Assembly: GCF_017312725.1 (NCBI RefSeq)
Contig: NZ_BOPO01000009.1
Location: forward strand, 18,814 to 53,770
Reading direction: 5' to 3'
Origin: Actinocatenispora comari
GTDB lineage: Bacteria > Actinomycetota > Actinomycetes > Mycobacteriales > Micromonosporaceae
Length of the DNA stretch: 34,957 nucleotides
The notes below the pieces were generated by a model. That model did no database searches. It was given only the letters and a program-made list of their open reading frames with translations, and was not told where the DNA came from. The translations under genes and the position numbers were made by a program. Positions within the stretch are counted from its first letter, which is position 1; every line of letters starts with the position of its first letter. This document shows, one piece after another, positions 14,878-23,959 of the stretch.

Positions 14878-15418
14878 GTCGGTTGTTCCCCTTCGCTCGC
14901 GATCGGTCCGGCAGTGAGCCGGTACGCCGACGGAGCCGGCGAAACCGGCTCGACGACGCAGCCGGCGAACCGGCAGACCCGGCGCAGCCGGCCCAGGCCG
15001 ACCAAGCCGGCGCAGCCGACGAAGCGGCCGCGACAGCGCTGCATGCCGCGGTGGCGGACCACCGACCCGAGCCGCAGGGGAAGTGCGGCACCGGGCACCG
15101 GCCGGGCGGGCGGGATGCTTCCCCTCACCTCGCCCGGCCGACCGGCCGGCCACGGGCCCCGCCCACCCACCTGGGGGTCTGGTCGGCAGGCAGGACGGAG
15201 ACCGCGCCTCTCGGGTCGGTGCCGCGATTCACCTCACCGAGAGCGTTCGAACACCTGTTCGAACACCGCTCCAGTAAAGCGCGTTTGCCGGCGGAGCGCA
15301 ACAACCGGACCGGGCGACACGACCAGGCGCGCCCCTGGCGCCCGAAAAATCCGTTTCCCACCGTCTGATCAGGCTAGCCTTATTCGGACCTGCCGGCCGT
15401 TCGGAGGAGGTACCACCC
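14878..15418. promoter_or_regulatory. Divergent region between HEPN gene and P450, with LexA box
   Basis: These 541 bases hold no gene I can support. From 14938 to about 15025 there are irregular gcagccgg-type repeats. The LexA box is at 15246-15263. A 10-bp palindrome, aggctagcct, lies at 15371-15380, and the P450 ribosome site GGAGGAGG at 15403-15410. One plus-strand frame through 14959-15080 has coding-like composition (Ala/Asp/Pro-rich) but no start codon. It may be the eroded remnant of a gene. Confidence 0.5.
15246..15263. promoter_or_regulatory. LexA operator (SOS box)
   Basis: TTCGAAC-ACCT-GTTCGAA is an exact match to the actinobacterial SOS box core TCGAAC-N4-GTTCGA. Each half is itself the palindrome GTTCGAAC. 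It lies 369 bases upstream of the HEPN gene (minus) and 156 bases upstream of the P450 (plus). The mutasome genes further along the minus strand are the classic LexA targets in this phylum. Confidence 0.85.
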
Positions 15419-16624
15419 ATGGCCATGCCTGCCGGCAACGAGGGATGCCCGCACGTTCCGGAGATCCCGCTCCCGGACAGCTTCCGGTTCGACCCCGATC
15501 CGGAGTGGGCGCGGTTGCGCGAGCAGCAGCCGATCACCCGGGTACGCACCATCGCCGGCTCGGTGGTCTGGCTGGTCACCCGGTACGACGACGTGCGCAC
15601 GGTGCTGACCGATCCGCGCTTCTCCCGGGCCGGCACGGTGGCGCCGGGTGCGCCCCGGGTGGCCGTGTCCTCGCCGCTGCCCGGCACGCTGCCGACCACC
15701 GATCCGCCCGCGCACACCCGGCTGCGCGGCCTGGTGTCGGGCGTGTTCTCGCGCCGGCGGATCGAGCAGCGGCGGGGCTGGATCGCCGGGCTGGCCGGCG
15801 ACCTGGTGGACCGGATGGTCGCCGCCGGTGCGCCGGGCGACCTGCGCGCGGCGCTCGCCCTGCCGCTGCCGATCCAGGTGATCTGCGAGCTGCTGGGCGT
15901 GCCGTACGACGACCGCGACCGGTTCCGGGCCTGGACGGAGCTGGCGTACAGCCTGGTCCCGGCGCAGGCCGAGCAGGTGCAGGGGGCGATGGACGCGCTG
16001 ACCGGCTACCTGGCCGGGCTGGTGGCGGACGGTCCGGGTGTCGGCGACGACATCCTGACCGAGCTGGCCGGCGACGCCGGCGACGACGCGCTCAGCACCG
16101 ACGAGCTCGTCGCGTTCGGGATGAACCTGCTGGTCGCCGGGCACGAGACGACGGCGAACCAGCTCGCGAGCTTCGTCGCCACGCTGCTGCGCGAGCCGGC
16201 GCACTGGGACCGGCTGGTCGCCGAGCCGGAGCTGATCGAGACCGCGGTGGAGGAGTTGCTGCGGCACACCCGACTCAGCGAGGTCGGCCAGCTGCGGGTG
16301 GCCACCGTCGACGTACCGCTGGCCGGGGTCACGGTGCGCGCCGGCGACGGGGTGATGGCCGCGATCGCCGCCGCCAACCGGGATCCGCGCGCGTTCGACC
16401 GGCCGGACGAGGTGGTGCTCGATCGCGAACCCGGCCGGCACCTCGCGTTCGGCATCGGCCCGCACTTCTGTCTCGGCGCCCACCTGGCCCGGGTGGAGCT
16501 GCAGGAGGCGCTGCGGGCGTTGGCGGCGCGCTGCCCGCGGCTGCGGCTGGCCGTACCGGCGGAGCGGCTGCGCTGGCGGCACGTCCTGGTCAGCGGCGTC
16601 GAGGAGCTCCCGGTGACCTGGTGA
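15419..16624 (+). CDS. Cytochrome P450, actinobacterial CYP105/CYP107-like
   Basis: Predicted product of 401 aa, the standard size for a soluble bacterial class I P450. All catalytic landmarks are present: I-helix AGHETT (240-245), ExxR in EELLRHTR, and the haem loop FGIGPHFCLGAHLAR with axial Cys351. It will need a ferredoxin and ferredoxin reductase; neither is encoded in the window. ATG 15419 has GGAGGAGG eight bases upstream, the strongest ribosome site nearby. It is monocistronic and ends at a hairpin shared with the convergent M3 peptidase gene. Upstream are a LexA box (156 bases) and the palindrome aggctagcct, so its regulation is of interest. The substrate is unknown; hydroxylation or epoxidation of a small lipophilic compound or macrolide-like product is usual for the group. 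Confidence 0.93.
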   Translation: MAMPAGNEGCPHVPEIPLPDSFRFDPDPEWARLREQQPITRVRTIAGSVVWLVTRYDDVRTVLTDPRFSRAGTVAPGAPRVAVSSPLPGTLPTTDPPAHTRLRGLVSGVFSRRRIEQRRGWIAGLAGDLVDRMVAAGAPGDLRAALALPLPIQVICELLGVPYDDRDRFRAWTELAYSLVPAQAEQVQGAMDALTGYLAGLVADGPGVGDDILTELAGDAGDDALSTDELVAFGMNLLVAGHETTANQLASFVATLLREPAHWDRLVAEPELIETAVEELLRHTRLSEVGQLRVATVDVPLAGVTVRAGDGVMAAIAAANRDPRAFDRPDEVVLDREPGRHLAFGIGPHFCLGAHLARVELQEALRALAARCPRLRLAVPAERLRWRHVLVSGVEELPVTW

Positions 16625-16676
16625 CCCGGCGACCCGGTGACCCGGTGCGGCAGCGGCCCGGGACGGACCGATCGTG

Positions 16677-16710
16677 GTGGGGTGGCCGGCGGCGTCGCCG
16701 GCCACCCCAC
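16677..16710. terminator. Bidirectional hairpin terminator, P450 and M3 peptidase
   Basis: A perfect 14-bp stem, gtggggtggccggc (16677-16690) and its complement (16697-16710), encloses a 6-base loop ggcgtc. It ends three bases from the M3 peptidase stop and 53 bases after the P450 stop. There is no T-run, as is common in GC-rich actinobacteria. Confidence 0.75.
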
Positions 16711-16713
16711 GGG

Positions 16714-18657
<1,944 letters not shown>

Positions 18658-18663
18658 TCGAGC

Positions 18664-18669
18664 ACGGTA
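18664..18669 (-). promoter_or_regulatory. -10 box of the M3 peptidase gene, leaderless geometry
   Basis: On the minus strand TACCGT is followed by six bases and then the ATG at 18657, with no Shine-Dalgarno sequence. The -35 box is not recognisable. Confidence 0.45.
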
Positions 18670-18782
18670 GCGCGCCCGCCACCGGCGACCGGATGTGTGT
18701 TCGCACCGCGTTTCGGGACGGACACCGGGCGCCGCTACTGCCAGAATGAGCCGGTACTGCCGCCACGAGGGCAGGGGACGCG

Positions 18783-19169
18783 ATGCGGCTGAAGGTGGAG
18801 CCCAACTCGGCGCTGCCGCCGTACGAGCAGCTGCGCCGGCAGCTCGCGCAGCTGGCCGGCAGCGGTGAGCTGCCCGCCGGTACCAGGCTGCCGACGGTGC
18901 GCGCGCTCGCCGGCGAACTGGGACTGGCGGCGAACACGGTGGCCCGCGCCTACCGGGAGCTGGAGACCTCGGGCATCGTCGAGACCCGCGGCCGGGGCGG
19001 CACCTACGTGGCCGCCGGCGGCAACCACACCGCGCAGCGGGCGCGCGAGCTGGCCGACTCCTACGCGGTGCAGACCAGCCGGCTCGGGCTGACCGCCGAG
19101 CAGTCGCTGCGGTACGTGCGGGCCGCGCTCGGGTTGATCGACGTGCGGGCCGACCGGCACGCCGAGTGA
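18783..19169 (+). CDS. GntR-family regulator, YtrA-like short type
   Basis: Predicted product of 128 aa. The N-terminal winged helix is typical: PPYEQLRRQLAQLAGSGELPAGTRLPTVRALAGELGLAANTVARAYRELETSGIVETRGRGGTYV, with landmarks LPTVRALAGELG and NTVARAYRELE. The C-terminal part is only ~55 residues, as in the YtrA subgroup, which usually lacks a ligand domain and often controls ABC exporters. No ABC genes are adjacent, so the target is unknown. ATG 18783 has GGGGA just upstream. A direct repeat, TACTGCC (18736-18742 and 18755-18761), lies in its promoter region. Confidence 0.9.
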   Translation: MRLKVEPNSALPPYEQLRRQLAQLAGSGELPAGTRLPTVRALAGELGLAANTVARAYRELETSGIVETRGRGGTYVAAGGNHTAQRARELADSYAVQTSRLGLTAEQSLRYVRAALGLIDVRADRHAE

Positions 19170-19268
19170 GCCGTGCGGCAACGGTTCGTGGTTGATCCGC
19201 CCAAGGTACGGTCACAGCACAGCCGCGCCGGCTGCACCTCGATCCACCGGAAGGAACGGCCTGCCGCC

Positions 19269-19817
19269 ATGACCCTCGTGCACTGGGCCCCGGAGGACCT
19301 GCTCGCCCGCATCGACGACGTCCTCACGGTGTACGCGGAGGCCATGGACTACCCGCCGGATCTGGTCGCGGCGCGGCGCGGTTTCGTCGCCGCGCACACC
19401 CACTACCGCGGCTTCCGGGCGGTGGCCAGCCTGGACAACGACGACCGGCTGCTCGGGTTCGGGTACGGCTACCGGTCCGGCACCGGGCAGTGGTGGCACG
19501 AGCAGGTCGCCTCGGGGCTGCCGGCGGAGGCGGCGAAGTTCTGGCTGGCGGACTGTTTCGAGCTGGTCGAGCTGCACGTCCGGCCGGACGCGCAGGGCCA
19601 CGGCCGGGGGTACGCGCAGCTGACCGCGCTGCTCGACGGGGCCACCGAGGCCACCGTGCTGCTGTCCACGCCGGAGGCGCCGTACGAGTCGTCCCGGGCC
19701 TGGCGGCTCTACCGGCGCACCGGGTTCGTCGACGTGCTGCGGCACTTCCGCTTCCCCGGCGACGAGCGTCCGTTCGCGGTGCTGGGCCGCCGGCTGCCGC
19801 TGGAGGCGGGAATCTGA
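19269..19817 (+). CDS. GNAT-family N-acetyltransferase
   Basis: Predicted product of 182 aa. The acetyl-CoA pyrophosphate-binding motif A is VELHVRPDAQGHGRGYAQL, with the Q/R-x-x-G-x-G/A signature QGHGRG. The late strand-helix SSRAWRLYRRTGFVDV is the usual GNAT motif B. The substrate (amine, peptide or antibiotic) cannot be inferred. ATG 19269 is preceded by AAGGA at a rather long distance of about 13 bases. The gene is co-directional with the GntR regulator 99 bases upstream. Confidence 0.87.
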   Translation: MTLVHWAPEDLLARIDDVLTVYAEAMDYPPDLVAARRGFVAAHTHYRGFRAVASLDNDDRLLGFGYGYRSGTGQWWHEQVASGLPAEAAKFWLADCFELVELHVRPDAQGHGRGYAQLTALLDGATEATVLLSTPEAPYESSRAWRLYRRTGFVDVLRHFRFPGDERPFAVLGRRLPLEAGI

Positions 19818-19916
19818 CCGTTCCGGCCGACCGGGGCCGTCCTCGACGGTAAGAACAGCCCCATGGCAGGTGCATGCGGCGGTCGGCGCCGACCCGGACC
19901 GGGTGGGTGAGCGGGG

Positions 19917-20774
19917 ATGGGGCGCTGGTTCCACGACTCGATCGTCGAAACCGGTCGGCTGCCGCTGTTCTGCTTCTTCTGCGGTTTCGTGGTCGGATTC
20001 CTGTTCATCCGGTTCAGCGTGCGGATGATCCGGGCCCAGGTGCGGTGGTGGCCGGGCAACGTGACCCCGGGCGGTACGCACATCCACCACGTCGTGTTCG
20101 GGGTGGTGTTCATGCTGGTCGGCGGCGTGATCGGGCTGGCGCTACCGGACAACCTGATCGGCTGGCGGGCCGGGGTCGCGGCGCTGTTCGGAATCGGCGC
20201 GGCGCTGGTGCTCGACGAGTTCGCGCTGATCCTGCACCTGGACGACGTGTACTGGGCGAAGGCCGGCCGGACCTCCATCGACGCGGTGTTCGCCGCGATC
20301 GCGGTGACCGGGCTGATCCTGTTGCGGGTCACCCCGATCGGGGTCAGCGACGTCAGCGACGCCCGCGCCCTGTACCCGGGACTCGGCGGCTGGCTGATCG
20401 GCGCCGGCTACACCCTGGTCAACCTGGCGCTGGTGGTGATCACCCTGCTCAAGGGCAAGATCTGGACCGGCCTGGTGGGCATCTTCATCCCGCTGCTGAC
20501 CATCATCGGGGCGATCCGGCTCAGCCGCCCGGACGCGCCGTGGGCCCGCTGGCGGTACGGCAAGCGGCCGCGCAAGCTGCGGCGCGCCCGGCGCCGGGAG
20601 GAACGCATCCGCAAGCCGCTGATCCGGGCCAAGATCGCGGTGCAGGAGTTCGTCAGCGGCAAGCCCGACGCGGACCCGCCCGAGCCCGGGTCGGCCGCCG
20701 AACCCGCTGTCGAACCCGCCGCGGATGCGACGCAGTCGCCCGACGCCGAGCCGAACCGGCCGCGCGAACACTGA
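19917..20774 (+). CDS. Conserved integral membrane protein with HIHH motif
   Basis: Predicted product of 285 aa with about six hydrophobic segments in the first ~200 residues, followed by a strongly basic stretch (KRPRKLRRARRREERIRK) and an acidic Pro/Ala-rich tail. I recognise it only as an uncharacterised actinobacterial membrane family. Polar motifs lie in or near the membrane: GGTHIHH (H55, H57, H58) and LDEFALILHLDD (D100, E101, H107, D109, D110). Their His/Asp/Glu content suggests metal binding or a membrane-embedded hydrolase or transporter site, which is inference. ATG 19917 follows a G-rich ribosome site directly. It is 99 bases after the acetyltransferase gene and convergent with the TetR gene. 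Confidence 0.82.
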   Translation: MGRWFHDSIVETGRLPLFCFFCGFVVGFLFIRFSVRMIRAQVRWWPGNVTPGGTHIHHVVFGVVFMLVGGVIGLALPDNLIGWRAGVAALFGIGAALVLDEFALILHLDDVYWAKAGRTSIDAVFAAIAVTGLILLRVTPIGVSDVSDARALYPGLGGWLIGAGYTLVNLALVVITLLKGKIWTGLVGIFIPLLTIIGAIRLSRPDAPWARWRYGKRPRKLRRARRREERIRKPLIRAKIAVQEFVSGKPDADPPEPGSAAEPAVEPAADATQSPDAEPNRPREH

Positions 20775-20886
20775 CCCGCCGCCACCCGGCCACCGCCGAG
20801 GCGGCGCCCGCAACATGCCCGGCGGCGCGGTCGACGCACCCGGCGGGCGGCCGGAGGTGTCCGCCGGCCGGCGACGCGGGCAGCGG

Positions 20887-21546
20887 TCAGGCTGGTTCGG
20901 TGCCCGCGGGCGCCGCCAGCTCGTCGGCCAGCCCGGCGCCGAGCAGGGCGAAGGCACGGTCGGCGGCGTGCACCGCGGCCGGGTACCGGTCGTCCGCGCT
21001 GGTCCCGGCGACCACCGCCCGGTGGTTGCGCTCGGCGAGGGTCAGCTGCACCGCGTTGATCGCGGCGGCGGCGATCGCGGCCGTGACCTCGTCGACCCCG
21101 GCGGTACGCACCAGCGCGTCGGCCAGCGCCCGCTCGCTGCGCGCGGCGTACCGCAGCAGGTGTGCGGCGAGACTCGGGGTGCCGTAGATGATCTCGCGCA
21201 ACCGCACCGAGTCCGGCTCGTCGCACAGCCCGGTGACCGGGTCCCGGGCGTCCAGCAGGGCGCGGTGGTGCGCGTGCAGGGCGGCCAGTGGTGGCTGGTC
21301 GCCGCGCTGCGCCACCACCCGGGCCGCCTCGTCCCGGTGATCGTCGATGCGGTCGAGGACCAGGTCCTCCTTGGTCGGGAAGTACGCGAACAGGGTCGGC
21401 TTGGAGATCTCGGCGGCGGCGGCGATGTCGGCGACCGACACCTTGTCGAAGCCGCGGTCGAGGATCAGCGCGATCGCGGCGTCCGAGATCGCCTGCCGGG
21501 TGCGCCGCTTCTTGCGCGCTCGCAGCCCCTCGGTGTCCGTGTCCAT
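20887..21546 (-). CDS. TetR-family transcriptional repressor
   Basis: Predicted product of 219 aa. The N-terminal helix-turn-helix is clear: RTRQAISDAAIALILDRGFDKVSVADIAAAAEISKPTLFAYFPTKEDLVLD, with SVADIAAAAEISKPTLFAYFPTKE as the DNA-reading part. The all-helical C-terminal ligand domain has no recognisable specificity. It is divergent from the FAD hydroxylase at 21679 and very likely represses it through the AT-rich region between them. A TATGAT box ends six bases before the ATG, so its own message may be leaderless. Confidence 0.92.
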   Translation of the reverse strand: MDTDTEGLRARKKRRTRQAISDAAIALILDRGFDKVSVADIAAAAEISKPTLFAYFPTKEDLVLDRIDDHRDEAARVVAQRGDQPPLAALHAHHRALLDARDPVTGLCDEPDSVRLREIIYGTPSLAAHLLRYAARSERALADALVRTAGVDEVTAAIAAAAINAVQLTLAERNHRAVVAGTSADDRYPAAVHAADRAFALLGAGLADELAAPAGTEPA

Positions 21547-21552
21547 GGCGCG

Positions 21553-21558
21553 ATCATA
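21553..21558 (-). promoter_or_regulatory. -10 box of the TetR gene, leaderless geometry
   Basis: On the minus strand TATGAT, a near-consensus -10, is followed by cgcgcc and then the ATG at 21546. A weak TTCTGC lies 17 bases further upstream as a possible -35. Confidence 0.5.
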
Positions 21559-21570
21559 TCCCGCACGTGA

Positions 21571-21618
21571 CCAAGGCAGAAAACTATCTTGGACAAAAAC
21601 TTGACTTGGTAAATCCAA
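21571..21618. promoter_or_regulatory. AT-rich operator region between TetR and FAD hydroxylase genes
   Basis: The AT content here is far above the rest of the window. It contains the inverted repeats ccaag-N12-cttgg (21571-21592) and ttgg-taaat-ccaa (21606-21618), plus repeated CTTG elements (21588, 21600, 21605). These are the natural candidates for TetR binding; which pair is used cannot be decided by eye. Confidence 0.5.
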
Positions 21619-21678
21619 CGAGCCACGATGGGGCTCGCGGCCGCAGGGGCCGCAGCCGAAACGTGGGGGACGCGCGAC

Positions 21679-23202
21679 ATGATCGAGATCGAGGGCAACG
21701 ACGCCGAGGTGGTCGTGGTGGGGGCCGGACCCACCGGGCTGATGCTCGCCGGCGAGCTGGGGCGCGCCGGGGTGCGCACCCTGGTGCTGGACGCCGCCAC
21801 CGAACGCAGCCGGCAGTCCCGCGCCGGCTCCATCCAGCCGCGTACCGCCGAGGTGCTCGACGCGCGCGGGCTGCTCGACCCGCTGCTGGCCGGCCGTCCG
21901 CCCGCCGGCACCGTCGGCGGGCACCTCGCCGGCCTGCCGGTGCCGCTGGACTACCGGCCCTGGCAGACCCGCTGGCCGCACCCGGTGACGATGCCGCAGT
22001 ACGACCTGGAGGTGTTCCTGGTCGAGCGGCTCGCGGCGCTGCCGACGGTACGGCTGCGCACCGGCTGCGCGCTCACCGAGCTGACCGCCGACGACGACGG
22101 CGCCACCGTGGTGGCCTCCGACGGCACCCGGCTTCGCGCCGCGTACCTGGTGGGCTGCGACGGCGCGCACAGCCGGGTCCGGGCCGCGACGGGTGTCGCG
22201 TTCTCGGGCCGTTCCGGGCGGTACGGGATGGTCGCGAGCGACATCACGCTGACCGGCCCGGACCTGGCCGGGCTGCCGCACCGGCTGGAGCACTTCAGCC
22301 AGGCGGTCCGCGCCCACGGCGAGCAGCAGGCGCTGCTGTCACCGCTGCGCGACGGGGTCTGGCGGTTCCTGTTCGGCGGCCCGGACCAGCAGGGCGTGCC
22401 CCGGGACGTGCCGGTCACCGAGACCGAGATCGCGAAGGCGCTGCAGATCGCCTGCGGCGACGGGCTGCGGCTGACCGGGGTGCGCCACGCGTCGCGGTTC
22501 TCCGACGCCTCCCGCCAGGTCGAGCGGTACCGGCTGGGTCGGGTGCTGCTCGCCGGCGACGCGGCGCACATCCACCTGCCCGCCGGTGGCCAGGGCATCA
22601 ACCTCGGCATCCAGGACGCGATGAACCTCGGCTGGAAGCTCGCCGCCCACCTGCGCGGCGACGCCGGCGACGCGCTGCTGGACAGCTACCACGACGAGCG
22701 GCATCCGGTGGCCGCCCGGGTACTCGCCAACACCCGCGCCCAGGGTGTCCTGATGAGCCCGGCCGACCCGGACGTCGCCGACGTCCGGGACCTGCTCACC
22801 GACCTGCTGCGGCTGCCCGCCGCGAACCGGCGGGTGGCCGGGACGATCTCCGGGCTGGACGTCCGGTACGGGCCGGGCGACGCCGCCGAACCGCTGCTCG
22901 GCGCCCGGCTGCCGGACGTGGCGCTGCACACCGGTGCCGGACCGACCCGGGTGGCGGAACTGCTGCGTACCGGCCGCGGGCTGCTGCTGGAGTTCGCCGA
23001 TCCGGGCCGGGCGCCCGCCGGCTGGGCGGACCGCGTCGACACCGTCGCCGCGTGTCCCCGGCCCGACGACGGGCTGTCCGGTGACCCGGTCGAGCTGCCC
23101 GGCGCGGCACTGGTCCGGCCGGACGGGCACGTCTGCTGGACCGACCGCACCGGCGACGACCTGACCGGCGCGCTGACCCGCTGGTTCGGCCCGGCCCGCT
23201 GA
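21679..23202 (+). CDS. FAD-dependent aromatic monooxygenase, PheA/TfdB-RdmE type
   Basis: Predicted product of 507 aa, the length of polyketide-type aromatic hydroxylases with a C-terminal thioredoxin-like domain. The FAD motif is VVVGAGPTGLMLAGEL (about residues 10-25). The DG motif is GCDGAHSRVR. The GD motif is RVLLAGDAAHIHLPAGGQG followed by NLGIQDAMNLGWKLA. These enzymes hydroxylate phenolic or anthraquinone rings, or inactivate antibiotics such as rifamycin or tetracycline, using NAD(P)H. ATG 21679 has GGGGGA eight bases upstream; the in-frame ATG 21628 would add 17 residues without a good site. Control by the divergent TetR gene suggests induction by its own aromatic substrate, as in detoxification. 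Confidence 0.9.
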   Translation: MIEIEGNDAEVVVVGAGPTGLMLAGELGRAGVRTLVLDAATERSRQSRAGSIQPRTAEVLDARGLLDPLLAGRPPAGTVGGHLAGLPVPLDYRPWQTRWPHPVTMPQYDLEVFLVERLAALPTVRLRTGCALTELTADDDGATVVASDGTRLRAAYLVGCDGAHSRVRAATGVAFSGRSGRYGMVASDITLTGPDLAGLPHRLEHFSQAVRAHGEQQALLSPLRDGVWRFLFGGPDQQGVPRDVPVTETEIAKALQIACGDGLRLTGVRHASRFSDASRQVERYRLGRVLLAGDAAHIHLPAGGQGINLGIQDAMNLGWKLAAHLRGDAGDALLDSYHDERHPVAARVLANTRAQGVLMSPADPDVADVRDLLTDLLRLPAANRRVAGTISGLDVRYGPGDAAEPLLGARLPDVALHTGAGPTRVAELLRTGRGLLLEFADPGRAPAGWADRVDTVAACPRPDDGLSGDPVELPGAALVRPDGHVCWTDRTGDDLTGALTRWFGPAR

Positions 23203-23244
23203 CCCCCGCTCACCCGGCGGCGCCGGAGCGCGCGGAGGGCGGAG

Positions 23245-23934
23245 TCAGCCCAGGTCGCGGCCGACCGCGGCGAACAGCTGGACGAACCCGACCACCCCGA
23301 GCAGCAGCCAGATCGATACCGCCACGGTGCCGGCGCCGGCCGCGAGGGTGTCCGACAGCCCGCCGGACACCCCCACCAGCGCGAGTCCGAGCGCGCTGAC
23401 CAGCACCCGGACCGGCCGCTCGGCCAGGCTGGTGACCGCGTGGCCGGACAGCCCGGCGGCGGTGGCGCGGGCCCGCAGGTACTCGTGCAGCAGGGCCAGG
23501 CAGGCGGTCAGCGCGACCAGCCAGCCGGGCACGCCGACCAGCCAGAACGCCACCAGCCAGGCGGTTTCGCCGAGCCGGTCGAGGACCGCGTCGTACACGT
23601 AGCCGAACCGGGTGACGCGGCGCGCCACCACCGCGACCGCGCCGTCCAGGCTGTCCAGTACGCCGGCGAGCGCGACCAGGCCGCCGGCCACCACCGGCCA
23701 CCGGCCGTGCTGCGCCGCCACCGCCGGTACGAACAGGCAGCAGACCAGGCCGAGCACCGTCACCGCGGCCGGGCTGACGCCGATCCGGGCGAGCCCGCGG
23801 GCCGACCGGTAGGTGAGGTAGAACCAGCCGCGCACCGGGAACGCGGCGGCCTGCGGGTCGTAGCCGCCGTGCAGCGCCTTCCACCGGGTCGCGTAGCCGA
23901 CCCAGTCGGTCTGGACTCCCCCGCCGGCCACCAT
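23245..23934 (-). CDS. CDP-alcohol phosphatidyltransferase family membrane protein
   Basis: Predicted product of 229 aa with about five hydrophobic segments. The CDP-alcohol motif is recognisable as D94-x2-D97-G98 ... G111-x3-D115-x3-D119 (DSLDG ... GYVYDAVLDR). The Ala-Arg normally three residues after DG is displaced (DGAVAVVARR), a variant I associate with an actinobacterial subgroup. The enzyme would join a CDP-activated lipid or alcohol to a phospho-acceptor in the membrane; the substrate pair is unknown. It starts 25 bases after the metF stop on the same strand and is probably co-transcribed with it. Confidence 0.87.
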   Translation of the reverse strand: MVAGGGVQTDWVGYATRWKALHGGYDPQAAAFPVRGWFYLTYRSARGLARIGVSPAAVTVLGLVCCLFVPAVAAQHGRWPVVAGGLVALAGVLDSLDGAVAVVARRVTRFGYVYDAVLDRLGETAWLVAFWLVGVPGWLVALTACLALLHEYLRARATAAGLSGHAVTSLAERPVRVLVSALGLALVGVSGGLSDTLAAGAGTVAVSIWLLLGVVGFVQLFAAVGRDLG

Positions 23935-23959
23935 CGCGGCCGCTACCGGTCCATCGCCA

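Noticed and set aside
15125-15232. 35-codon ORF just downstream of the LexA box on the minus strand, a possible SOS leader peptide
   Set aside because: The ribosome-site-like GGTGAG touches the GTG start directly, the composition is Arg/Gly/Pro-rich and nothing supports translation.
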